The position numbers and the translations under genes are program-made. This document shows, one piece after another, positions 25,018-36,403 of a stretch of DNA of 64,000 nucleotides. Origin of the DNA: Henricia sp. BOLD:AAB3569 (taxonomy: Eukaryota > Echinodermata > Asteroidea > Spinulosida > Echinasteridae); the NCBI GenBank assembly GCA_037783545.1, contig JBBELK010000541.1, positions 310,001-374,000 of the forward strand, given 5' to 3'. The stretch's first letter is position 1, and every line of letters starts with the position of its first letter. The notes under the pieces are model-generated. The model searched no databases. It saw nothing but the letters and a program-made list of their open reading frames with translations, and was not told the DNA's origin.

Positions 25018-26858
25018 TTGATCTGAATTACTCCGTGTTCCTTTAGGGAATATCGTGAGTCGGTGGTAACCGAAAACGTTACCCGAGTATTCCGGGTGCT
25101 TAGCACGAGAAATACCGAATCTTCAGGTTGCATCGTTCTCAGATCCGAGATACCCACGGGTTCTCACCACTGACTTGACCATTCAGTATCCACCCCACCG
25201 GAGTAAACAACTCCCTAACCTCAAAATTAATTTGGAAAATCCATCTCCACCAAATACAATAACGGAAACCTCCATTTAATCTTGGTGGAACACGCCACTG
25301 ATCCTGTAAACGCTATGCACGGGAAGCAAAATACAAATTCGTTATCAAAAATAATCCCAAACATATACAATTAATCGGGATAGCCCAAATAAATAAAAAA
25401 TCTGGTAATTTACCAAAAACCCACCCTCGAGGGTAACCATTTAAATTACCAAAATAAACACTATACCTCAAAAATCGCTATCCCACCCAACGGATTTTTA
25501 AATTTAACGTGTACGAATGACACAAAATCCCAAAAATATAAACTGTGGAAATAAAACATAAACAAAATAACACAACACATCGGTAAAACTCCAACTATAA
25601 AGGACCACAACACACTGCATTTTACTCGATTGTAACTGCAAATACTCGAAAAAGGTCTTTTTCCACAACAAAGAAACACAACCCGATGAAAAATTTCCAC
25701 CTTTGGATCAGGATTTTCCTCGCCGCTGAACACGAACGCTCATTGGACAACGGAACCAACCCATGGGAGGTCACGCAGAGCAGGATGCATCCACAACGCA
25801 TAAAAAAGCCCAACCAGGCCATTTAACTGCAACAATGACGTGGTCAAAACGCACGGGGCGTATCAAGCCAGCAAAGTGTCTGAACTTAACTGTATATACA
25901 ACAGACACATCACCAACTTGATACGACAGCCCTTATACCAACTAAAAGCAGAAAACGCGCAAAAGAAGCGCAAAAAATAGATCTCTAAATTTAAAACATG
26001 AAACAAACACCTTGACCAAAACTGTACCCAATATATGTCAAGGCTAAACAAAACTCAAATAAACTAAGAGAGCATTAAACTTCGACAAAAAAGCAATGGA
26101 TGCGAACGCAAACTGAAAAACCCCAACAAGAAACAACCTGTGAACAACTACCAACCTACCCAAAGCGAATATTTCAGAAACTGAAAAATATACCGCTTTG
26201 GGTAAACTACTAAGTTTTTGTTCAGACAATTGCTAAAACATTGGGAAAATCTACGAGCGGTAGACAACTTTAAAAACACCCAAAAATGAGAGTGGCCAAT
26301 ATGTTAAACACGCAAAAATCCTTTCTAACACCAAACGGCGTCAAAAAGAAAGCATGCCTGCACACGCCTAAATATGCCAACGGATATCAAAATAATGAAA
26401 GGACACTTCAAAATAACAAAACGCCACTCAGTGTTAATACCCAAACAATACCAGTAACAAACCAGAACTATAAAAAGAGCAGTCACTGAACACTAAACAA
26501 TCCTGCTCTAACTAAACAAAAAAGCTGGTTCTATCGCTCTCAAGATTTACCCAAATGCGAGGTAATCCGATTCATTTTGAATCCACCCGCAACTGATGAA
26601 GGGCATACGGAAGCCCAGAAAGCTAGCTCTTGCTAAACCTAAAAGAACTGAAAAACGTTCTTTTACTCGCACAACCAAAAACCGGGGAAACTCTCCCACA
26701 CCACCAATGTAATGTACAATAAACCCAGCAAAAACGGTACAAATTGGATACAAATAAATTTTGGAATAAAATAATATATTTTATTTCAAACAATCAAAAC
26801 AAGTCAACCGGAACGCATGTGTCTCTGAATGGGAGAACGCCACCACCCCCCTCTTTAC
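25018..26858 (-). repeat. 1841-bp monomer R4 (complete, type 1)
   Basis: Reverse-complement type 1 unit, matching R3 at all landmarks checked. The ribozyme-like core is on + at 26589-26633. Confidence 0.93.
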
Positions 26859-28699
26859 TTGATCTGAATTACTCCGTGTTCCTTTAGGGAATATCGTGAG
26901 TCGGTGGTAACCGAAAACGTTACCCGAGTATTCCGGGTGCTTAGCACGAGAAATACCGAATCTTCAGGTTGCATCGTTCTCAGATCCGAGATACCCACGG
27001 GTTCTCACCACTGACTTGACCATTCAGTATCCACCCCACCGGAGTAAACAACTCCCTAACCTCAAAATTAATTTGGAAAATCCATCTCCACCAAATACAA
27101 TAACGGAAACCTCCATTTAATCTTGGTGGAACACGCCACTGATCCTGTAAACGCTATGCACGGGAAGCAAAATACAAATTCGTTATCAAAAATAATCCCA
27201 AACATATACAATTAATCGGGATAGCCCAAATAAATAAAAAATCTGGTAATTTACCAAAAACCCACCCTCGAGGGTAACCATTTAAATTACCAAAATAAAC
27301 ACTATACCTCAAAAATCGCTATCCCACCCAACGGATTTTTAAATTTAACGTGTACGAATGACACAAAATCCCAAAAATATAAACTGTGGAAATAAAACAT
27401 AAACAAAATAACACAACACATCGGTAAAACTCCAACTATAAAGGACCACAACACACTGCATTTTACTCGATTGTAACTGCAAATACTCGAAAAAGGTCTT
27501 TTTCCACAACAAAGAAACACAACCCGATGAAAAATTTCCACCTTTGGATCAGGATTTTCCTCGCCGCTGAACACGAACGCTCATTGGACAACGGAACCAA
27601 CCCATGGGAGGTCACGCAGAGCAGGATGCATCCACAACGCATAAAAAAGCCCAACCAGGCCATTTAACTGCAACAATGACGTGGTCAAAACGCACGGGGC
27701 GTATCAAGCCAGCAAAGTGTCTGAACTTAACTGTATATACAACAGACACATCACCAACTTGATACGACAGCCCTTATACCAACTAAAAGCAGAAAACGCG
27801 CAAAAGAAGCGCAAAAAATAGATCTCTAAATTTAAAACATGAAACAAACACCTTGACCAAAACTGTACCCAATATATGTCAAGGCTAAACAAAACTCAAA
27901 TAAACTAAGAGAGCATTAAACTTCGACAAAAAAGCAATGGATGCGAACGCAAACTGAAAAACCCCAACAAGAAACAACCTGTGAACAACTACCAACCTAC
28001 CCAAAGCGAATATTTCAGAAACTGAAAAATATACCGCTTTGGGTAAACTACTAAGTTTTTGTTCAGACAATTGCTAAAACATTGGGAAAATCTACGAGCG
28101 GTAGACAACTTTAAAAACACCCAAAAATGAGAGTGGCCAATATGTTAAACACGCAAAAATCCTTTCTAACACCAAACGGCGTCAAAAAGAAAGCATGCCT
28201 GCACACGCCTAAATATGCCAACGGATATCAAAATAATGAAAGGACACTTCAAAATAACAAAACGCCACTCAGTGTTAATACCCAAACAATACCAGTAACA
28301 AACCAGAACTATAAAAAGAGCAGTCACTGAACACTAAACAATCCTGCTCTAACTAAACAAAAAAGCTGGTTCTATCGCTCTCAAGATTTACCCAAATGCG
28401 AGGTAATCCGATTCATTTTGAATCTACCCGCAACTGATGAAGGGCATACGGAAGCCCAGAAAGCTAGCTCTTGCTAAACCTAAAAGAACTGAAAAACGTT
28501 CTTTTACTCGCACAACCAAAAACCGGGGAAACTCTCCCACACCACCAATGTAATGTACAATAAACCCAGCAAAAACGGTACAAATTGGATACAAATAAAT
28601 TTTGGAATAAAATAATATATTTTATTTCAAACAATCAAAACAAGTCAACCGGAACGCATGTGTCTCTGAATGGGAGAACGCCACCACCCCCCTCTTTAC
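26859..28699 (-). repeat. 1841-bp monomer R5 (complete, type 1)
   Basis: Reverse-complement type 1 unit with one private change, GAATCTACCCG near 28422 instead of GAATCCACCCG, just outside the ribozyme-like core (on + at 28430-28474). Confidence 0.93.
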
Positions 28700-30540
28700 T
28701 TGATCTGAATTACTCCGTGTTCCTTTAGGGAATATCGTGAGTCGGTGGTAACCGAAAACGTTACCCGAGTATTCCGGGTGCTTAGCACGAGAAATACCGA
28801 ATCTTCAGGTTGCATCGTTCTCAGATCCGAGATACCCACGGGTTCTCACCACTGACTTGACCATTCAGTATCCACCCCACCGGAGTAAACAACTCCCTAA
28901 CCTCAAAATTAATTTGGAAAATCCATCTCCACCAAATACAATAACGGAAACCTCCATTTAATCTTGGTGGAACACGCCACTGATCCTGTAAACGCTATGC
29001 ACGGGAAGCAAAATACAAATTCGTTATCAAAAATAATCCCAAACATATACAATTAATCGGGATAGCCCAAATAAATAAAAAATCTGGTAATTTACCAAAA
29101 ACCCACCCTCGAGGGTAACCATTTAAATTACCAAAATAAACACTATACCTCAAAAATCGCTATCCCACCCAACGGATTTTTAAATTTAACGTGTACGAAT
29201 GACACAAAATCCCAAAAATATAAACTGTGGAAATAAAACATAAACAAAATAACACAACACATCGGTAAAACTCCAACTATAAAGGACCACAACACACTGC
29301 ATTTTACTCGATTGTAACTGCAAATACTCGAAAAAGGTCTTTTTCCACAACAAAGAAACACAACCCGATGAAAAATTTCCACCTTTGGATCAGGATTTTC
29401 CTCGCCGCTGAACACGAACGCTCATTGGACAACGGAACCAACCCATGGGAGGTCACGCAGAGCAGGATGCATCCACAACGCATAAAAAAGCCCAACCAGG
29501 CCATTTAACTGCAACAATGACGTGGTCAAAACGCACGGGGCGTATCAAGCCAGCAAAGTGTCTGAACTTAACTGTATATACAACAGACACATCACCAACT
29601 TGATACGACAGCCCTTATACCAACTAAAAGCAGAAAACGCGCAAAAGAAGCGCAAAAAATAGATCTCTAAATTTAAAACATGAAACAAACACCTTGACCA
29701 AAACTGTACCCAATATATGTCAAGGCTAAACAAAACTCAAATAAACTAAGAGAGCATTAAACTTCGACAAAAAAGCAATGGATGCGAACGCAAACTGAAA
29801 AACCCCAACAAGAAACAACCTGTGAACAACTACCAACCTACCCAAAGCGAATATTTCAGAAACTGAAAAATATACCGCTTTGGGTAAACTACTAAGTTTT
29901 TGTTCAGACAATTGCTAAAACATTGGGAAAATCTACGAGCGGTAGACAACTTTAAAAACACCCAAAAATGAGAGTGGCCAATATGTTAAACACGCAAAAA
30001 TCCTTTCTAACACCAAACGGCGTCAAAAAGAAAGCATGCCTGCACACGCCTAAATATGCCAACGGATATCAAAATAATGAAAGGACACTTCAAAATAACA
30101 AAACGCCACTCAGTGTTAATACCCAAACAATACCAGTAACAAACCAGAACTATAAAAAGAGCAGTCACTGAACACTAAACAATCCTGCTCTAACTAAACA
30201 AAAAAGCTGGTTCTATCGCTCTCAAGATTTACCCAAATGCGAGGTAATCCGATTCATTTTGAATCCACCCGCAACTGATGAAGGGCATACGGAAGCCCAG
30301 AAAGCTAGCTCTTGCTAAACCTAAAAGAACTGAAAAACGTTCTTTTACTCGCACAACCAAAAACCGGGGAAACTCTCCCACACCACCAATGTAATGTACA
30401 ATAAACCCAGCAAAAACGGTACAAATTGGATACAAATAAATTTTGGAATAAAATAATATATTTTATTTCAAACAATCAAAACAAGTCAACCGGAACGCAT
30501 GTGTCTCTGAATGGGAGAACGCCACCACCCCCCTCTTTAC
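28700..30540 (-). repeat. 1841-bp monomer R6 (complete, type 1, outermost)
   Basis: Last reversed unit. It ends exactly at CCTCTTTAC, after which satellite A resumes with CAGTCCCAAAC. The ribozyme-like core is on + at 30271-30315. Confidence 0.93.
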
Positions 30541-32210
30541 CAGTCCCAAACAAGACTGAGCATGCGCACGAGTGATCAGAGTACACGGACAGCCACAGTC
30601 TGCAGAGCAGGCAGGAAGCCCGGGCCCAGTTTTCCCTAAACTCTGAAATTTCTCGGCCATTTCCCGGCGAAAGTCTGTCAATTTTTCAGGACAAGTGCGG
30701 AATATAGACTGTTTGAAGCATGCAAAATTTGAAGTTCGTCGGAAAATTTCTTGACTTCCAAATTTGCCGACGTTTGGACCACACGTTTAATTAACCAAAT
30801 TCTAGTCCCAAACAAGACTGAGCATGCGCACGAGTGATCAGGAGTACACGGACAGACACGTCTGCAGAGCAGGCAGGAAGCCCGAGCCCAGTTTTCCCTA
30901 AACTCTGAAATTTCTCGGCCATTTGCCGGCGTAAGTCTGTCAATTTTTCAGGACTAGTGCGGAATATAGACTGTTTGGAGCATGCAAAATTTGAAGTTCG
31001 TCGGAAAATATATTGACTTCCAAATTTGCCGACGTTTGGACCACACTTTAACCAAATTTCCGTCCCAAACAAGACTGAGCATGCGCACGAGTGATCAGGA
31101 GTACACGGACAGCCACGGTCTGCAGAGCAGGCTGGAAGCCCGAGCCCAGTTTTCCCTAAACTCTGAAATTTCTCGGCCATTTCCCGGCGAAAGTCTGTCA
31201 ATTTTTCAGGACAAGTGCGGAATATAGACTGTTTGGAGCATGCAAAATTTGAAGTTCGTCGGAAAATTTATTGACTTCCAAATTTGCCGACGTTTGGACC
31301 ACACGTTAACCAAATTCCCGTCCCAAACAAGACTGAGCATGCGCACGAGTGATCAGGAGTACACAGACAGCCACGGTCTGCAGAGCAGGCAGGAAGCCCG
31401 AGCCCAGTTTTCCCTAAACTCTGTAATTTCTCGGCCATTTCCCGGCGAAAGTCTGTCAATTTTTCAGGACAAGTGCGGAATATAGACTGTTTGGAGCATG
31501 CACAATTTGAAGTTCGTCGGAAAATTTCTTGACTTCCAAATTTGCCGACGTTTGGACCACACTTTAACCAAATTCCCGTCCCAAACAAGACTGAGCATGC
31601 GCACGAGTGATCAGGAGTACACGGACAGCCACGGTCTGCAGAGCAGGCAGGAAGCCCGAGCCCAGTTTTCCCTAAACTCTGAAATTTATCGGCCATTTCC
31701 CGGCGAAAGTCTGTCAATTTTTCAGGACAAGTGCGGAATATAGACTATTTGGAGATGCAAAATTTGAAGTTCGTCGGAAAATGTCTTGACTTCCAAATTT
31801 GCCGACACTTTTAATTGACCAAATTCCAGTCCCAAACAAGACTGAGCATGCGCACGAGTGATCAGGAGTACACGGACAGCCACGGTCTGCAGAGCAGGCA
31901 CGAAGCCCGAGCCCAGTTTTTCCCTAAACTCTGAAATTTCTCGGCCATTTCCCGACGAAAGTCTGTCAATTTTTCAGGACAAGTGCGGAATATAGACTGT
32001 TTGGAGCATGCAAAATTTGAAGTTCGTCGGAAAATTTATTGACTTCCAAATTTGCCGACGTTTGGACCACACTTTAACCAAATTCCCGTCCCAAACAAGA
32101 CTGAGCATGCGCACGAGTGATCAGGAGTACACAAACAGCCACGGTCTGCAGAGCAGGCAGGAAGCCCGAGCCCAGTTTACCCTAAACTCTGAAATTTCTC
32201 GGCCATTTCC
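30541..32210 (+). repeat. 1,670-bp satellite A segment, right copy flanking the inverted array
   Basis: Duplicate of 4683-6352 at offset 25,858. It starts immediately after the last CTTTAC of the array. At 32210 it continues into ordinary satellite A (CCCGACGAAAG), whereas the left copy is cut at the equivalent base by the array. Confidence 0.85.
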
Positions 32211-35200
32211 CGACGAAAGTCTGTCAATTTTTCAGGACAAGTGCGGAATATAGACTGTTTGGAGCATGCAAAATTTGAAGTTCGTCGGAAAATTTATTGA
32301 CTTCCAAATTTGCCGACGTTTGGACCACACTTTAACCAAATTCCCGTCCCAAACAAGACTGAGCATGCGCACGAGTGATCAGGAGTACACAGACAGCCAC
32401 GGTCTGCAGAGCATGCAGGAAGCCCGAGCCCAGTTTTCCCTAAACTCTGAAATTTCTCGGCCATTTCCCGACGAAAGTCTGTCAATTGTTCAGGACAAGT
32501 GCGGAATATAGACTGTGTGGAGCATGCAAAATTTGAAGTTCGTTGGGAAATTTCTTGACTTCCAAATTTGCCGACGTTTGGACCAAACTTTGACCAAATT
32601 CCCGTCCCAAACAAGACTGAGCATGCGCACGAGTGATCAGGAGTACACAAACAGCCACGGTCTGCAGAGCAGGCAGGAAGCCCGAGCCCAGTTTTCCCTA
32701 AACTCTGACATTTCTCGGCCATTTCCCGACGAAAGTCTGTCAATTTTTCAGGACAAGTGCGGAATATAGACTGTTTGGAGATGCAAAATTTGAAGTTCGT
32801 CGGAAAAATTTCTTGACTTCCAAATTTGCCGACGTTTGGACCAAACTTTGACCAAATTCCCGTCCCAAACAAGACTGAGCATGCGCACGAGTGATCAGGA
32901 GTACACAAACAGCCACGGTCTGCAGAGCAGGCAGGAAGCCCGAGCCCAGTTTTCCCTAAACTCTGAAATTTCTCGGCCATTTCCCGACGAAAGTCTGTCA
33001 ATTTTTCAGGACAAGTGCGGAATATAGACTGTTTGGAGCATGCAAAATTTGAAGTTCGTCGGAAAATTTATTGACTTCCAAATTTGCCGACGTTTGGACC
33101 ACACTTTAACCAAATTCCCGTCCCAAACAAGACTGAGCATGCGCACGAGTGATCAGGAGTACACAGACAGCCACGGTCTGCAGAGCATGCAGGAAGACCG
33201 AGCCCAGTTTTCCCTAAACTCTGAAATTTCTCGGCCATTTCCCGGCGAAAGTCTGTCAATTGTTCAGGACAAGTGCGGAATATAGACTGTGTGGAGCATG
33301 CACAATTTGAAGTTCGTTGGAAAATTTATTGACTTCCAAATTTGCCGACGTTTGGACCACACTTTGACCAAATTCCCGTCCCAAACAAGACTGAGCATGC
33401 GCACGAGTGATCAGGAGTACACAAACAGCCACGGTCTGCAGAGCAGGCAGGAAGCCCGAGCCCAGTTTACCCTAAACTCTGAAATTTCTCGGCCATTTCC
33501 CGACGAAAGTCTGTCAATTTTTCAGGACAAGTGCGGAATATAGACTGTTTGGAGCATGCAAAATTTGAAGTTCGTCGGAAAATTTATTGACTTCCAAATT
33601 TGCCGACGTTTGGACCACACTTTAACCAAATTCCCGTCCCAAACAAGACTGAGCATGCGCACGAGTGATCAGGAGTACACAGACAGCCACGGTCTGCAGA
33701 GCATGCAGGAAGCCCGAGCCCAGTTTTCCCTAAACTCTGAAATTTCTCGGCCATTTCCCGACGAAAGTCTGTCAATTGTTCAGGACAAGTGCGGAATATA
33801 GACTGTGTGGAGCATGCAAAATTTGAAGTTCGTTGGGAAATTTCTTGACTTCCAAATTTGCCGACGTTTGGACCACACTTTAACCAAATTCCTGTCCCAA
33901 ACAAGACTGAGCATGCGCACGAGTGATCAGGAGTACACAAACAGCCACGGTCTGCAGAGCAGGCAGGAAGCCCGAGCCCAGTTTTCCCTAAACTCTGAAA
34001 TTTCTCGGCCATTTCCCGACGAAAGTCTGTCAATTTTTTCAGGACAAGTGCGGAATATAGACTGTTTGGAGCATGCACAATTTGAAGTTCGTCGGAAAAT
34101 TTATTGACTTCCAAATTTGCCGACGTTTGGACCACACTTTAACCAAATTCCCGTCCCAAACAAGACTGAGCATGCGCACGAGTGATCAGGAGTACACGGA
34201 CAGCCACGGTCTGCAGAGCAGGCAGGAAGCCCGAGCCCAGTTTTCCCTAAACTCTGAAATTTCTCGGCCATTTCCCGGCGAAAGTCTGTCAATTTTTCAG
34301 GACTAGTGCGGAATATAGACTGTTTGGAGCATGCAAAATTTGAAGTTCGTCGGAAAATTTCTTGACTTCCAAATTTGCCGACGTTTGGACCACACTTTAA
34401 CCAAATTCCCGTCCCAAACAAGACTGAGCATGCGCACGAGTGATCAGGAGTACACGGACAGCCACGGTCTGCAGAGCAGGCACGAAGCCCGAGCCCAGTT
34501 TTCCCTAAACTCTGAAATTTCTCGGCCATTTCCCGGCGAAAGTCTGTCAATTTTTTAGGACAAGTGCAGAATATAGACTGTTTGGAGCATGCAAAATTTG
34601 AAGTTCGTCGGAAAATTTCTTGACTTCCAAATTTGCCGACGTTTGGAGCAAACTTTGACCAAATTCCCGTCCCAAACAAGACTGAGCATGCGCACGAGTG
34701 ATCAGGAGTACACAAACAGCCACGGTCTGCAGAGCAGGCAGGAAGCCCGAGCCCAGTTTTCCCTAAACTCTGAAATTTCTCGGCCATTTCCCGGCGAAAG
34801 TCTGTCAATTTTTCAGGACAAGTGCGGAATATAGACTGTTTGGAGCATGCAAAATTTGAAGTTCGTCGGAAAATTTATTGACTTCCAAATTTGCCGACGT
34901 TTGGACCACACTTTAACCAAATTCCCGTCCCAAACAAGACTGAGCATGCGCACGAGTGATCAGGAGTACACGGACAGTCACGGTCTGCAGAGCAGGCAGG
35001 AAGCCCGAGCCCAGTTTTCCCTAAACTCTGAAATTTATCGGCCTTTTCCCGGCGAAAGTCTGTCAATTTTTCAGGACAAGTGCGGAATATAGACTGTTTG
35101 GAGATGCAAAATTTGAAGTTCGTCGGAAAAATTTCTTGACTTCCAAATTTGCCGACGTTTGGACCAAACTTTGACCAAATTCCCGTCCCAAACAAGACTG

Positions 35201-36397
35201 AGCATGCGCACGAGTGATCAGGAGTACACAGACAGCCACGGTCTGCAGAGCAGGCAGGAAGCCCGAGCCCAGTTTTCCCTAAACTCTGAAATTTCTCGGC
35301 CATTTCCCGACGAAAGTCTGTCAATTTTTCAGAACAAGTGCGGAATATAGACTGTTTGGAGCATGCAAAATTTGAAGTTCGTCGGAAAATTTATTGACTT
35401 CCAAATTTGCCGACGTTTGGACCACACTTTAACCAAATTCCCGTCCCAAACAAGACTGAGCATGCGCACGAGTGATCAGGAGTACACAGACAGCCACGGT
35501 CTGCAGAGCATGCAGGAAGACCGAGCCCAGTTTTCCCTAAACTCTGAAATTTCTCGGCCATTTCCCGGCGAAAGTCTGTCAATTTTTTAGGACAAGTGCG
35601 GAATATAGACTGTTTGGAGCATGCAAAATTTGAAGTTCGTCGGAAAATTTCTTGACTTCCAAATTTGCCGACGTTTGGACCAAACTTTGACCAAATTCCC
35701 GTCCCAAACAAGACTGAGCATGCGCACGAGTGATGAGGAGTACACAAACAGCCACGGTTTGCAGAGCAGGCAGGAAGCCCGAGCCCAGTTTTCACTAAAC
35801 TCGGAAATTTCTCGGCCATTTCCCGACGAAAGTCTGTCAATTTTTCAGGACAAGTGCGGAATATAGACTGTTTGGAGCATGCAAAATTTGAAGTTCGTCG
35901 GAAAATTTATTGACTTCCAAATTTGCCGACGTTTGGACCACACTTTAACCAAATTCCCGTCCCAAACAAGACTGAGCATGCGCACGAGTGATCAGGAGTA
36001 CACAGACAGCCACGGTCTGCAGAGCAGGCAGGAAGCCCGAGCCCAGTTTTCCCTAAACTCTGACATTTCTCGGCCATTTCCCGGCGAAAGTCTGTCAATT
36101 TTTCAGGACAAGTGCGGAATATAGACTGTTTGGAGCATGCACAATTTGAAGTTCGTCGAAAAATTTCTTGACTTCCAAATTTGCCGACGTTTGGACCACA
36201 CTTTAACCAAATTCCCGTCCCAAACAAGACTGAGCATGCGCACGAGTGATCAGGAGTACACGGACAGCCACGGTCTGCAGAGCAGGCAGGAAGCCCGAGC
36301 CCAGTTTTCCCTAAACTCTGAAATTTATCGGCCATTTCCCGGCGAAAGTCTGTCAATTTTTCAGGACAAGTGCGGAATATAGACTGTTTGAAGCATG

Positions 36398-36403
36398 CAA
36401 AAT
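36398..36403. other. Satellite A to satellite B junction
   Basis: A unit A sequence GCATGCAAAAT runs directly into the B sequence CCCGTCCCAAACTGGGCC. The shared CAAAAT (A: GCAAAATTTG; B: CCAAAATCCC) is the probable crossover point. About 70 bp of the unit is skipped. Confidence 0.85.

Larger units (their letters stand above)
6354..30540. mobile_element. 24.2-kb inverted array of 1841-bp ribozyme-bearing monomers
   Basis: Monomer starts (GTAAAGAGGGG) occur at 6354, 8196, 10037, 11878, 13718, 15558, 17399 and 19240 on +. Reversed starts (CCTCTTTAC ends) occur at 21335, 23176, 25017, 26858, 28699 and 30540. The orientation changes at 19827-19830. Both outer boundaries coincide with the same monomer phase, giving the block inverted termini inside satellite A. 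No ORF longer than 90 codons exists in a monomer and I see no transposase, reverse transcriptase or LTR signature, so if it is mobile it is non-autonomous. Whether it transposed as a block or was amplified in place is inference. Confidence 0.85.
30541..36403. repeat. Satellite A array, right block
   Basis: About 23 units of 256-260 bp, the same family as 1-6352. Subtypes include ACACAAACAGCC units, GTGTGGAGCATGC units with TTCGTTGG (32515, 33289, 33805) and units lacking GC in GGAGATGC with an extra A (32780, 35100). Pairs of subtypes alternate, for example at 32008-32514 and 33289-33804, so this block is organised in two-unit higher-order repeats. Confidence 0.94.
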
